DNA from: Zhihengliuella alba
GTDB taxonomy: Bacteria > Actinomycetota > Actinomycetes > Actinomycetales > Micrococcaceae
DNA: 64,000 bases
Direction of reading: 5' to 3'
NCBI RefSeq assembly: GCF_039538765.1
Contig: NZ_BAABCJ010000001.1
Coordinates: forward strand, 62,001 to 126,000
Shown: one piece after another, positions 43,576 to 52,727 of the stretch
Position numbering within the stretch: position 1 is the first letter of the stretch
Layout of the letters: each line of letters opens with the position of its first letter
The notes under the pieces: generated by a model
Told to the model about the DNA's origin: nothing
Databases searched by the model: none
The model's input: only the letters and a program-made list of their open reading frames with translations
Program-made: the position numbers and the translations under genes

Positions 43576-44661
43576 GTGCGCCGTCGTCCCCTCCCGCTCC
43601 TCGCCGTCGGTCTCACCGCCGGGACCCTGGTCCTCGCCGGTTGCTCCACCGACCCCGCCTCCGGCGGCGGGGACGACGCCGGTATCACGGTCGTCGCCTC
43701 AACGAGCGTCTACGGCGACATCGCCGAGCAGATCGGCGGCGACGGCGTCGAGGTCGACTCGATCGTCGATTCGGTGGCGCAGGATCCGCACTCCTACGAG
43801 GCCACGGTGCAGGACAAGCTGGCCGTCTCCAAAGCCGACGTCGTCATCGCCAACGGGGGAGGCTACGACTCCTTCATGGAGCAGCTGATCGCCGACACCG
43901 ATGTCGACCCAGCGAGTGTCGTCACCGTCTTCGAGCTCTCCGAGACGGCCCACTCCGACGGCGAGGCCGCCGGCGAGGAGCCCGCGGAGGAGGCCGAGCA
44001 CGACCACGCCGCGGAGGATGAAGAGCACGACCACGCCGCGGAGGAGTCCGAGCACGACCACGCCGCGGACGGGCAGGCCGAAGAGGGGGCCGAGGAAGGC
44101 CATGACGGTCACGGCCACGAGGGGCACTCCCACGCGGAGGGTAACGAGCACGTCTGGTACGACTTCCACGTCATGCAGGCCGCCGTCGAGGAGGTGACGG
44201 CCGCACTGGTCGCCGCCGATCCCGAGGGGCAGTCGACGTACCAGGAGAACGCCGCCGCGCTGACGGCGGAGCTCGAGGCGCTCGAGGCCCGCGTTCAGGA
44301 GCTCTCCGCCACCGCGGACGGACGCAAGTACGCCATGACGGAGCCGCTCCCGTTCTACCTGATGGAGGAGGCGGGCCTGGCGGACGCGACCCCCGAGGGC
44401 TACAGCGAGACGGTCGAGGCCGGCGAGTCGGTGCCGCCGCTGCTCCAGAAGGAGCTGATCGACGCCCTGGGTGCCGGCGAGATCGCCGTGCTGGCGTACA
44501 ACCCGCAGAGCGCCAGCCCCCAGACGGAGGCCGTGCGATCGGCCGCCGAGGAGGCGGGGGTCCCCGTCGTCGAGCTCACCGAGACGCTCCCGGACGATCA
44601 GGATTATGCTGACTGGATGTCCACGAACCTCGATGCCCTGGAGGCGGCCCTTGCCGGCTGA
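43576..44661 (+). CDS. znuA: Zinc ABC importer, substrate-binding lipoprotein
   Basis: 361 aa cluster A-I receptor. Signal with lipobox LAGC (Cys about 22). His ligands in QDPHSYEA and WYDFHVM flank a His/Asp/Glu-rich loop (about 140-200; three repeats of EHDHAAE plus GHDGHGHEGHSH), typical of zinc receptors. The third His position of classical ZnuA reads MTEPLPFYL and the usual Asp region reads YNPQ, so the site differs from textbook ZnuA. Start GTG 43576 (AGG 7 bases upstream); ATG 43555 is an alternative. Preceded by a Zur box. Confidence 0.92.
   Translation: MRRRPLPLLAVGLTAGTLVLAGCSTDPASGGGDDAGITVVASTSVYGDIAEQIGGDGVEVDSIVDSVAQDPHSYEATVQDKLAVSKADVVIANGGGYDSFMEQLIADTDVDPASVVTVFELSETAHSDGEAAGEEPAEEAEHDHAAEDEEHDHAAEESEHDHAADGQAEEGAEEGHDGHGHEGHSHAEGNEHVWYDFHVMQAAVEEVTAALVAADPEGQSTYQENAAALTAELEALEARVQELSATADGRKYAMTEPLPFYLMEEAGLADATPEGYSETVEAGESVPPLLQKELIDALGAGEIAVLAYNPQSASPQTEAVRSAAEEAGVPVVELTETLPDDQDYADWMSTNLDALEAALAG
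43996..44076 (+). repeat. 27-bp repeats encoding the His-rich loop of ZnuA
   Basis: Three units start at 43996, 44023 and 44050 and share GAGCACGACCACGCCGCGGA, encoding EHDHAA-D/E each time. They form the histidine-rich metal loop of the zinc receptor. Confidence 0.9.
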
Positions 44662-45580
44662 TCCTCCCACCCCGCCCTCGGGCGCCAACCCCCCGGCGAC
44701 GTCGAGCGGAACCGCGAGCGGCGTGGACCGTGCCGGCCTCCCGGCCTCAGTATCGCCCGCGGTGAGCCTGCGCGGGGCCACCATGGCCTTCGGCGACCGC
44801 GTCCTCTGGCAGGACCTGGATCTCGACGTGGCGCCCGGCGAGTTCGTGGCCGTCCTGGGGCCGAACGGCTCAGGCAAGTCGACGCTCCTGAAAGTGATCC
44901 TCGGCTTCAAGGAGCTCTCCGCCGGCACGGTGCGGATCGACGGCCGCGCCCCCGACCTGCGGGCGCGCAACGTCGGCATCATCCCGCAGCAGAAGTCGTT
45001 CGCCGAGGACACGCCCCTGCGGGCCCGCGACATGGTGGCCCTCGGCATCGACGGCCACCGCTGGGGACCGCGGCTGCTCGGTCGCAGGAGACTCGCGTCC
45101 CGCGTGGACGCGCTGCTCGAGAAGGTCGGCGCGTCGTCGTACGCGGACCAGCCCGTCGGCATCCTCTCCGGCGGCGAGCAGCAGCGGCTGCGCGCAGCCC
45201 AGGCTCTGGCCGACGATCCGAAACTGCTCCTCTGCGACGAGCCCCTGCTCTCGCTGGACCTGCACCACCAGCGCGCCGTGTCGTCGCTGATCCACCACCA
45301 GGCGTGCGACCACGGGGCCGCAGTCCTGTTCGTGACCCACGAGATCAATCCCGTCCTGCAGTACGTGGACCGGGTGGTGTACCTGGCGGGCGGCCGGTTC
45401 CACATCGGCACGGTGGACGAGGTGATGACCAGCGAGGTGCTCTCCGACCTCTACGACAGCCCGATCGAGGTCATCCGCACCAACGGACGCATCGTCGTCG
45501 TCGGCGTCCCGGAGACCATGGAGCACCCGCACGGCCTGCAGACCGAATCGATCCACGAGTCGGAAGACAACGCCCGATGA
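44651..45580 (+). CDS. znuC: Zinc ABC importer, ATPase
   Basis: 309 aa. About 38 low-complexity residues precede the ABC core: Walker A GPNGSGKST, Q-loop GIIPQQKSFAED, signature LSGGEQQRL, Walker B LLLCDEPLLSLD and switch His VTHE. The C-terminus has a further His-containing tail. The start is probably TTG 44651, which has a perfect GGAGG 6 bases upstream and overlaps znuA by 11 bp; GTG 44723 and GTG 44762 have poorer sites. Stop overlaps the permease start (ATGA). Confidence 0.92.
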   Translation: MPADPPTPPSGANPPATSSGTASGVDRAGLPASVSPAVSLRGATMAFGDRVLWQDLDLDVAPGEFVAVLGPNGSGKSTLLKVILGFKELSAGTVRIDGRAPDLRARNVGIIPQQKSFAEDTPLRARDMVALGIDGHRWGPRLLGRRRLASRVDALLEKVGASSYADQPVGILSGGEQQRLRAAQALADDPKLLLCDEPLLSLDLHHQRAVSSLIHHQACDHGAAVLFVTHEINPVLQYVDRVVYLAGGRFHIGTVDEVMTSEVLSDLYDSPIEVIRTNGRIVVVGVPETMEHPHGLQTESIHESEDNAR

Positions 45581-46440
45581 GCCCCAACGACCTCTGGTCG
45601 ACCATCTTCTCGTTCGAGAACTACGCCGAACTGCTGCCGCTGGTGCAGAACTCGATCATCGCCGGCGCCCTGCTGGGCCTGGTCGGCGGCATGATCGGCG
45701 TCTTCGTCATGATGCGGGACATGGCCTTCGCCGTCCACGGCATCGCCGAGCTGAGCTTCGCCGGGGCGGCCTTCGCCCTCCTGATCGGCGCCAACGTCGT
45801 CGGCGGCTCGATCATCGGTGCCGTGCTCGCGTCCCTGGTCCTGGGGCTGATGGGCGCCCGGGCGAAGGACCGCAACTCCATCATCGGCGTGCTGATGCCC
45901 TTCGGCCTCGGTCTCGGCATTCTCTTCCTGGCCCTGTACGAGGGCCGAAGCGCCAACAAGTTCGGCCTGCTCACCGGCCAGATCGTGGCGGTGGACACCG
46001 TCCAGCTCGGTCTCCTGGCGGGCTGCGGCGCGGTCGTCATCGCCGGGCTGCTGGTCATCTGGAGGCCGCTCACGTTCGTCAGCGTCGACCCCGCCATCGC
46101 GGCCTCCCGCGGCGTGCCGGCCGGGTGGCTGTCCGTGGCCTTCATGGTCCTGCTGGGACTGGCGGTGGCGCTGTCCATCCAGATCGTCGGCGCCCTGCTG
46201 GTGCTCAGCCTCCTGATCACGCCGGCGGCCGCGGCTCTCGCGGTGACGGCCCGGCCGGGTCTGACGGTAGCGCTCTCGGTGGTGTTCGCCACCGTCTCCG
46301 TGGTGGGCGGCATCCTGCTGGCCCTCGCGGGCCGGCTGCCGATCAGTCCCTACGTCACCACGCTCTCGTTCCTGATCTACGCCGTGTGTCGGGTGATCGC
46401 GTGGCGGCGGACGCGGGTACGACGCCGGGTCGTCGCCTGA
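45577..46440 (+). CDS. znuB: Zinc ABC importer, permease
   Basis: 287 aa ABC-3 permease with about eight helices. Family features: GMIGVFVMMRDMAFAVHGIAELSFAGAAFAL (about 37-67, conserved His), GLLTGQI and LSIQIVGALLVLSLLITPAAAAL (about 205-227). Overlaps znuC by 4 bases. Convergent with zur, 60 bp away. Confidence 0.94.
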   Translation: MSPNDLWSTIFSFENYAELLPLVQNSIIAGALLGLVGGMIGVFVMMRDMAFAVHGIAELSFAGAAFALLIGANVVGGSIIGAVLASLVLGLMGARAKDRNSIIGVLMPFGLGLGILFLALYEGRSANKFGLLTGQIVAVDTVQLGLLAGCGAVVIAGLLVIWRPLTFVSVDPAIAASRGVPAGWLSVAFMVLLGLAVALSIQIVGALLVLSLLITPAAAALAVTARPGLTVALSVVFATVSVVGGILLALAGRLPISPYVTTLSFLIYAVCRVIAWRRTRVRRRVVA

Positions 46441-46500
46441 CGCTCGTTCGCATTCCGTGCGGCGTCCGAACCCGAGCGGCGGTCGATCGCCGGCGGGCGC

Positions 46501-46989
46501 TCAGGTGCGCGAGCAGTCGGGGCAGAGCCCGAAGATCTCCACGGTGTGGCTCGGCTCGGTGAAGCCGTGCTCTGCCGCGATGCGCGCGGTCCACGCCTCA
46601 ACGATGGGTGCCTCGATCTCCACGGCGCGGCCGCACTGGCGGCACACCAGGTGGTGGTGGTGCCCGGTGACCTCGCAGCGGCGGTAGATCGCCTCGCCCT
46701 CGCCCGAGCGCAGGACGTCCACGTCGCCGTCGTCCGCGAGGGACTGCAGGATCCGGTACACGGTGGCGAGCGAGACGCGGTGGTCCCGGTCGTGGAGCCA
46801 CCGGTAGAGCTCCTGCGCGCTGACGAAGTCGTCGAGCTGCTCGAGTGCGCCGGTCACGGCCCGCCGCTGGCGGGTGACCCGGACGGTCCCTTCCCGGCCG
46901 TCGGAGCCCGGCGCGGAGGGCGCCGCGGCCGATCCCGCGGGGCCGGCCGCCTGCGCCGTGCTGCGGGTGGGGTCTGGCGTGCCGGACAT
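46501..46989 (-). CDS. zur: Zinc uptake regulator Zur (Fur family)
   Basis: 162 aa. About 35 disordered N-terminal residues, winged helix (VTRQRRAVTGALEQLDDFVSAQELYRWL; VSLATVYRILQSLADDGDVD), then the metal domain with TGHHHHLVCRQC, GHHHH ligands and two CxxC pairs (CRQC; CPDC) for the structural zinc. Fur proteins of this clade with this context repress zinc uptake; the Zur-type box upstream of znuA supports Zur over Fur. AGGAG lies about 11 bases before ATG 46989. Confidence 0.92.
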   Translation of the reverse strand: MSGTPDPTRSTAQAAGPAGSAAAPSAPGSDGREGTVRVTRQRRAVTGALEQLDDFVSAQELYRWLHDRDHRVSLATVYRILQSLADDGDVDVLRSGEGEAIYRRCEVTGHHHHLVCRQCGRAVEIEAPIVEAWTARIAAEHGFTEPSHTVEIFGLCPDCSRT

Positions 46990-47081
46990 GCTCGCTCGCT
47001 CCTGCTCGTCGGCTTCCTGAGAACCGTTCCAGCCTACCAGCGGGGGTTGACCGGGCCGCGCCAGTCATTAGGGTGTGAGCC

Positions 47082-47738
47082 ATGGAACTCACGCGGTTCG
47101 AGCATTCCTGCGTCCGTCTGGAGCGAGACGGGCACGCCCTGGTCATCGACCCGGGCACGTTCGCCGATGCCGCCGGGGCGCTGGCGTCCGGACCCGTCGA
47201 CGCGGTGCTCGTGACGCACGAGCATCCCGACCATCTGGACCACGACGTCGTCGTGCCGTGGCTCGCCGAGCACCCCGAGGTGCCGTTCCACGCGCCCGCC
47301 GGGGTCGTCCGCGACCTGCGCTCGCGACTGCCGGACCGGTCCGGCCTCCATCCCGTCGAGGCCGGGGAGCGGTTCGACGTGGCCGGTTTCGAGGTCCGCG
47401 CGGTCGGCGGGCAGCACGCCGTCATCCACCCCCTGATCCCGTATGTGGCCAACCTCGGCTACGTCGTCGACGGGAGCGTCTACCACCCGGGGGATGCGTT
47501 CACGGTCCCGCCGGACCGGATCGACACCCTGCTGGTCCCGCTCCATGCTCCGTGGTCCAGGAGCGCCGACGTCATCGACTTCCTGATCGCGGTCCGGCCC
47601 CGCCGGGCGGTCCCGATCCACGACGGACTCCTCAACGAACGCGGCCGCGGCCTGGTCCTCGAGCACGCCGCCCGGCTCAGCTCGCCCTTCGGCGTCGAGC
47701 TCGTCGACCCCGGCGCGGGCGAGACGCTGCGGGTCTGA
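47082..47738 (+). CDS. MBL-fold metal-dependent hydrolase (UlaG-like)
   Basis: 218 aa, short metallo-beta-lactamase protein of the L-ascorbate lactonase (UlaG)-like group. Metal motif VTHEHPDHLD, then GQHAVIHP, HPGDAFTVP and the closing IPIHDG-like VPIHDGLLN. Substrate unknown. Monocistronic or with the HIT gene 65 bp downstream. Confidence 0.88.
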   Translation: MELTRFEHSCVRLERDGHALVIDPGTFADAAGALASGPVDAVLVTHEHPDHLDHDVVVPWLAEHPEVPFHAPAGVVRDLRSRLPDRSGLHPVEAGERFDVAGFEVRAVGGQHAVIHPLIPYVANLGYVVDGSVYHPGDAFTVPPDRIDTLLVPLHAPWSRSADVIDFLIAVRPRRAVPIHDGLLNERGRGLVLEHAARLSSPFGVELVDPGAGETLRV

Positions 47739-47803
47739 GCCGCGCCCGCCGCTGTCCTCGGCCGGAGCCACGATCGGCCCGGCCCGTCGGGTACATTCGA
47801 GCC

Positions 47804-48232
47804 ATGAGCACCATATTCACCAAGATCATCGACGGCGAGATCCCCGGGCGTTTCGTCTGGAGCGACGAGAGCGTCGTGGCTTTCCTGGACGTGCGGCCGC
47901 AGACGACGGGGCACGTCCTGGTGGTCCCACGGCGCGAGGTGGACCGGTGGACGGAGGCGGAGCCGGACCTGCTCGAGAAGGTCATGCGGGTCGCCCAGGC
48001 CATCGGCCACGCCCAGGTGCAGGTCTTCGGGTCCGCGCGGGCGGGCCTGACCGTGATGGGGTTCGAGGTACCGCACCTGCACGTCCACGTGTGGCCCGTG
48101 AACTCGATGGCGGACTACGACTTCGCCCACCCGCAGGGCGCGACGGACGACGAGAGCCTCGACGCGGCCGCCGGCTCGCTCCGGGAGGCGCTGCGCCGCG
48201 CCGGCCACGGCGACGCGGTCCCCACGGACTGA
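47804..48232 (+). CDS. HIT family nucleotide-binding protein
   Basis: 142 aa histidine-triad hydrolase/transferase. Starts TIFTKIIDGEIPGRFVW, contains FLDVRPQTTGHVLVVPR, and the triad reads VPHLHVHVWP. Typical HINT/Hit-like length and order. Acts on nucleoside phosphoramidates or dinucleoside polyphosphates in related proteins. It has a short gap to the convergent hrpA gene. Confidence 0.94.
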   Translation: MSTIFTKIIDGEIPGRFVWSDESVVAFLDVRPQTTGHVLVVPRREVDRWTEAEPDLLEKVMRVAQAIGHAQVQVFGSARAGLTVMGFEVPHLHVHVWPVNSMADYDFAHPQGATDDESLDAAAGSLREALRRAGHGDAVPTD

Positions 48233-48311
48233 ACAGGAGCCCGCCTCGGCGGCGTGCGGGGGACCGCGGCTGCGGCCGGTGGCCAGCGCCGCTGCCGCCA
48301 GTGATCAGTGC

Positions 48312-51300
48312 TCAGCGGCCGGTGGGCAGCGCGGCTGCGGCTTCCCGGAGCGCGGTCCTGATCCGTTTCTCGGACACCGAGTGCGCGGTGCCGAGCTCCT
48401 GGGCGAAGAAGCTGACGCGCAGCTCCTCGATCATCCATTTCACCCGCGACAGCGCCGCCGGCGTCCGCACGCCCGCGGGCACGCGGTCCAGGACGGCATC
48501 GTACTCGTCCTCGAGCGCCTGGACGGCGAGCATGTGCTGGTTGTCGCGGGTGACGGCACCGGCCTCGAGCTTGTCGAGCCGGACCTCGATCGCCCGCAGG
48601 TAGCGCGGGAGATGGGCCAGCTGGGCGTAGCCGGTCGCCGCGACGAAGCCGGGGAACACCAGCTGCTCCAACTGGGCCCGGACATCGCTCAGCGCGTGCA
48701 TCAGCGCCAGCGAGGACGCCTTCTTGATCCGCTGGTTGATCCGCCGCGCGGCGGAGAGCGTCTGCTCCACCACGGCGGTCACCGAGAACACCGTGTCGAT
48801 CAGCTCGGCCCGCACGTGCTGGAACAGCGCGTCGAAGTCGGCCCGGGCGAAGGGCAGGTCGGCCGGGACCAGCTTGTCGATGGCCGTCAGCGCGCAGTCG
48901 GCGATCAGGGACTCCACCGAACCATGCGGGTTCTGCGTGAAGACCAGCTTCTCCGTGTTGTTCAGGTGATCCAGGACGTAGCGGTTCGGCGACGGGACCT
49001 TCAGCATCAGCAGGCGCACGACGCCGGAGCGGTGCGCCGAGAGCTGCTCGTCCTCGTCGCGGAAGACCGTCAGCCGGACCGAGTCGCCGTCGTCCAGCAG
49101 GGCCGGGAACCCGGTGATCGTCTGGCCCGCGACCTCGGAGCTCACTCGCCGCTCGATAGTCCCGGAACGGCCGACCTCCTCCGTCCAGTCGGTGATCCCG
49201 GCCCGCTCCCAGACCACGCCGGGGCCCGCGCCCGCGCGCCCGCTCGACGCCGTCCCGGACGCGGGGGTCCGGGACGGCCGGCCCTTCCCCGCCTCGCCGC
49301 CACCGGCGGCCGCGCCCTGCCGTGACGGTGCCGCCGGCCCCTTCCGTCCGGAGACCTTCGCCCCGCGCGCCGCGGCCGCGGGCGACGCCGCGGCGGCCAG
49401 CTGCTCGCCGCCCGTGCCGAGGGAGGCGGCCAGGGCGCGGCGGTTCTCCGGGGCGAGGCGCTCCTGCAGCAGTGCCAGGTTCTTGTCCGCGCCGAGGACC
49501 CGGCCGCCGTCGCCGATGACCTGGAAGGTCGGCTTCAGGTGCGGCGGGACGGCCTCCCAGTTCCACGAGCCCGGCGGGACGATCTCGCCGCGCAGGCGCC
49601 GCAGCGCCAGCTCGAGGGACGGCTCCAGCTCGTCGTCGGCGGGGTCGAAGTCCCGCGCGAGCGCCTCGACGGCCTGCCGGGCGACGTCGGGTGCCGGAAC
49701 GAAGTTCTTCCGCACCTGCTTCGGCAGCGACTTGATCAGGGCGGTGACGAGCTCGTGCCGCAGACCCGGGATCTGCCAGCGGAAGCGCTCCGGGTCCAAC
49801 TGATGGAGGAAGAGCACGGGGACGCGGACGGTGACCCCGTCGGTGTCCTTGGCCTCCTGCGTGGGATTGAACTCGTAGGTCAGCTCGAGCGAGAGGCCGC
49901 CGTGCTGCCACTGACGCGGGTACGCCTCCAGGTCGACATCGTCGGCGTCGACCGCGAGCACGGCGTCGGGGTCGAAGTCCAGGAGCGCCGGGTCGTCCCG
50001 GCGGGCCTGCTTCCACCACCGGTCGAAGTGGCGCTCCGAGGTGACCTCGGCGCCGAGGCGCTGGTCGTAGAAGTCGAACAGGTCCTCGTCGGAGATCCGC
50101 AGGTCGCGTCGGCGCAGACGGGTCTCCAGCTCCTCGACCTCCTGCAACAGCCTCCGGTTGCGGTGGAAGAACTTGTGATGGGTGCGCCAGTCGCCCTCGA
50201 CGAGTGCATGGCGGATGAAGAGTTCGCGCGCCAGAGCGGCATCGACGCGGTCGTACTGGATCCTGCGCTGGGCAACGATCGGGATGCCGAACAGAGTGAC
50301 CTTCTCATAGCCCATCACGGAACCGTTGCGGCGCGACCAGTGCGGCTCCGAGAAGCTGCGCTTGACCAGGTCGCCGGCGACCTCCTCGACCCACTCGGGC
50401 TTGAACGTCGCCACCGTGCGGGCCCAGAGCCGCGAGGTCTCGACGAGCTCGGCCGCCATCACCCAGTCGTGCTTCTTCTTGAACAGGGCCGAGCCGGGGA
50501 AGACCGCGAAGCGGGTCCCGCGGGCACCGACGTACTCGCGCTTGCGGTCGTCCCACAGGCCGATGTGGCTGAGCAGCCCGGAGAGCAGCGACGTGTGGAT
50601 CGGCTCCTCGAGGCCGGAGGGGTCGACCGGGCCGGGGGTGAGCGTGATGCCGAGCGGTTTGGCGAGCTGACGCAGCTGGGCGAAGAGGTCCTGCCACTCC
50701 CGGACGCGCAGGTAGTTGATGAACTCCTTCTTGCACAGCCGCCGGAACGCGGAGGAGGAGAGATCGCGCTGCTGCTCCTGCAGGTACTTCCACAGCAGCA
50801 GGAAGCTGGCGAAGTCGGACTTCTCGTCCCGGAAGCGGGAGTGGAGCTCGGCGGCGCGCTGGCGCAGACCTGTCTCCTCGCTCGGGCGCTCCCGCGGATC
50901 CTGGATGGTCAGCGCGGCCGCCAGGACCATGACCTCCTTGGCGCATCCCCGCCGGCCGGCCTCGACGATCATCCGGCCCAGGCGCACGTCGAGCGGCAGC
51001 TGCGCCAGCTGCCGACCGATCTCGGTGACCCGGGGGCTCTTCCCGGCCGTCACGGCGCCCAGCTCGCGCAGGAGCGTGACGCCGTCGTTCACCGCACGGG
51101 CGTCCGGCGGCTCCACGAACGGGAAGTCGGAGACCTCGGCGGGGGAGCGGACCACGCCGATCGAGCTCATCTGCAGGATGACGGCCGCGAGGTTGGTCCG
51201 CAGGATCTCCGGGTCGGTGAATTCCGGCCGGGACTCGAAGTCCTCCTCCGAGTACAGGCGGATCGCGATGCCGTCGCTGACGCGGCCGCAGCGGCCCGAG

Positions 51301-52355
51301 CGCTGATTGGCGCTGGCCTGCGAGACGCGCTCGATCGGCAGCCGCTGCACCTTGGTCCGGTGCGAGTAGCGGGAGATGCGGGCCGTTCCCGTGTCGATCA
51401 CGTACTTGATGCCGGGGACCGTCAGCGATGTCTCGGCCACGTTCGTGGCCAGGACGATGCGCCGCTGCGGGCCGGTCCGGAAGACCCGGTGCTGCTCGGC
51501 CAGGGACAGGCGCGCGAACAGGGGGAGGACCTCGGTGCCCGCGAGCCGGCGGCTGGCGGCGACCCTGGCCCGCAGGGCCTCCGCGGCATCGCGGATCTCC
51601 CGCTCGCCGGAGAGGAAGACCAGGATGTCGCCCGGCGGCTCCTTCGCGAGCTCGTCGACGGCGTCGCAGATCGCATCCACCGGATCCCGGTCCTCGTCGC
51701 GGCTCGCCGCCTCGTCGTCCAGCTCGTCGGCGTCGTGCGCATCCGCCGGATTCAGCGGGCGGTACCTGATCTCGACCGGGAAGGTGCGGCCGGAGACCTC
51801 GATGATCGGCGCGGGCCGCTCCGGCTCGCCGAAGTGCTGCGCGAAGCGCTCCGGATCGATGGTCGCGGACGTGATGACGATCTTCAGGTCCGGGCGCTGC
51901 GGCAGGAGCCGTTTCAGGTAGCCGAGGAGGAAATCGATGTTGAGGCTGCGCTCATGGGCCTCGTCGATGACGATCGCGCTGTAGCGCTTGAGCAGCTTGT
52001 CGTGCTTGATCTCCGCCAGCAGGATGCCGTCCGTCATGACCTTCACACGCGTCCGCTTGGACACCTCACCCGTGAAGCGGACCTGGAAGCCGATCTCCTC
52101 GCCGAGCTCGACGCCGGTCTCCTCGGCCAGGCGCTCGGCCACGGTCCGGGCCGCGAGCCGGCGCGGCTGGGTGTGGCCGATCATGCCGCGTTCGCCGAGC
52201 CCCAGCTCGAGCAGCATCTTGGGGAGCTGGGTGGTCTTGCCGGAGCCCGTCTCGCCGGCGACCACCACGACCTGGTTCTCGCGGATGGCGGCCATGATGT
52301 CGTCGCGCCGTGCGCTGACCGGCAGTGTCTCGGGGTAGGTCAGGGAGATGGCCAT
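48312..52355 (-). CDS. hrpA: ATP-dependent RNA helicase HrpA
   Basis: 1347 aa DEAH-box helicase. Motif I GETGSGKTTQ (about 34-43), motif II DEAH in VIDEAHERS (about 127), motif III SAT in VITSATID, then helicase C motifs with QRSGRCGR, the HA2/OB-fold modules and the long DUF3418 C-terminal domain (WSYEFNP-like region LTYEFNPTQEAKD is visible). A low-complexity Gly/Ala/Arg/Ser insert (about 960-1035) interrupts the C-terminal half. HrpA rescues stalled translation complexes in E. coli; role here inferred. ATG 52355 gives the family N-terminus. Confidence 0.95.
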   Translation of the reverse strand: MAISLTYPETLPVSARRDDIMAAIRENQVVVVAGETGSGKTTQLPKMLLELGLGERGMIGHTQPRRLAARTVAERLAEETGVELGEEIGFQVRFTGEVSKRTRVKVMTDGILLAEIKHDKLLKRYSAIVIDEAHERSLNIDFLLGYLKRLLPQRPDLKIVITSATIDPERFAQHFGEPERPAPIIEVSGRTFPVEIRYRPLNPADAHDADELDDEAASRDEDRDPVDAICDAVDELAKEPPGDILVFLSGEREIRDAAEALRARVAASRRLAGTEVLPLFARLSLAEQHRVFRTGPQRRIVLATNVAETSLTVPGIKYVIDTGTARISRYSHRTKVQRLPIERVSQASANQRSGRCGRVSDGIAIRLYSEEDFESRPEFTDPEILRTNLAAVILQMSSIGVVRSPAEVSDFPFVEPPDARAVNDGVTLLRELGAVTAGKSPRVTEIGRQLAQLPLDVRLGRMIVEAGRRGCAKEVMVLAAALTIQDPRERPSEETGLRQRAAELHSRFRDEKSDFASFLLLWKYLQEQQRDLSSSAFRRLCKKEFINYLRVREWQDLFAQLRQLAKPLGITLTPGPVDPSGLEEPIHTSLLSGLLSHIGLWDDRKREYVGARGTRFAVFPGSALFKKKHDWVMAAELVETSRLWARTVATFKPEWVEEVAGDLVKRSFSEPHWSRRNGSVMGYEKVTLFGIPIVAQRRIQYDRVDAALARELFIRHALVEGDWRTHHKFFHRNRRLLQEVEELETRLRRRDLRISDEDLFDFYDQRLGAEVTSERHFDRWWKQARRDDPALLDFDPDAVLAVDADDVDLEAYPRQWQHGGLSLELTYEFNPTQEAKDTDGVTVRVPVLFLHQLDPERFRWQIPGLRHELVTALIKSLPKQVRKNFVPAPDVARQAVEALARDFDPADDELEPSLELALRRLRGEIVPPGSWNWEAVPPHLKPTFQVIGDGGRVLGADKNLALLQERLAPENRRALAASLGTGGEQLAAAASPAAAARGAKVSGRKGPAAPSRQGAAAGGGEAGKGRPSRTPASGTASSGRAGAGPGVVWERAGITDWTEEVGRSGTIERRVSSEVAGQTITGFPALLDDGDSVRLTVFRDEDEQLSAHRSGVVRLLMLKVPSPNRYVLDHLNNTEKLVFTQNPHGSVESLIADCALTAIDKLVPADLPFARADFDALFQHVRAELIDTVFSVTAVVEQTLSAARRINQRIKKASSLALMHALSDVRAQLEQLVFPGFVAATGYAQLAHLPRYLRAIEVRLDKLEAGAVTRDNQHMLAVQALEDEYDAVLDRVPAGVRTPAALSRVKWMIEELRVSFFAQELGTAHSVSEKRIRTALREAAAALPTGR

Positions 52356-52727
52356 GATGCCCGCCAGTCTATCCGCGAGCCGGCCGGGCTGCCGCTCGCG
52401 GTCGGCCGGTGCCCGCCCGCCGCCGCGGATCCCCGGCACGGCAGCCGGGTAGATCGTCCGCCGGACCCCGGTCAATCCGAACGGTCGTCCACTGAAGCGG
52501 CCGCAACTCCGGCCCCGGGGTGGACGATTCGTCGTCAGGGCTGGCCAGATGGCGCAAATCTGCACGGTGTCCCGAGCCTCCGGTGCGGATCCGTCTACGG
52601 CCACCCCGGCCGACAGTAAAAAGTGATGTTCCTCACGGGTAGGATTCTGAGTACTTCGTGGGGGAGTCGAATGCACTGGGCGTTCCCCGTAGGCGCGGGC
52701 ATTCCCGCTGCAACAACAAGGAGCAAC
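52356..52727. other. 372-bp region between hrpA and the ABC importer operon
   Basis: Divergent promoter region. For the rightward operon, TAGGAT at 52640-52645 is a plausible -10 without a convincing -35; the leader would be about 75 bases and contains two short stems (52695-52708, GCGGG/CCCGC, and a weak GGGGA/TCCCC pair). I recognise no riboswitch or T-box. Confidence 0.4.

Noticed and set aside
46501..46989. Fur-family gene as the iron regulator Fur
   Set aside because: Its neighbour is a zinc-type ABC operon with a Zur-like box, and the protein has the two CxxC pairs usual in Zur; iron regulation in actinobacteria normally uses DtxR/IdeR.
49539..52619. A 1026-codon open frame opposite hrpA
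   Set aside because: Same shadow pattern, no motif; hrpA carries all helicase motifs in frame.
52640..52727. T-box or tryptophan attenuator in the ABC importer leader
   Set aside because: No T-box sequence, specifier loop, Trp-codon leader peptide or terminator/antiterminator pair could be recognised; only two short stems.
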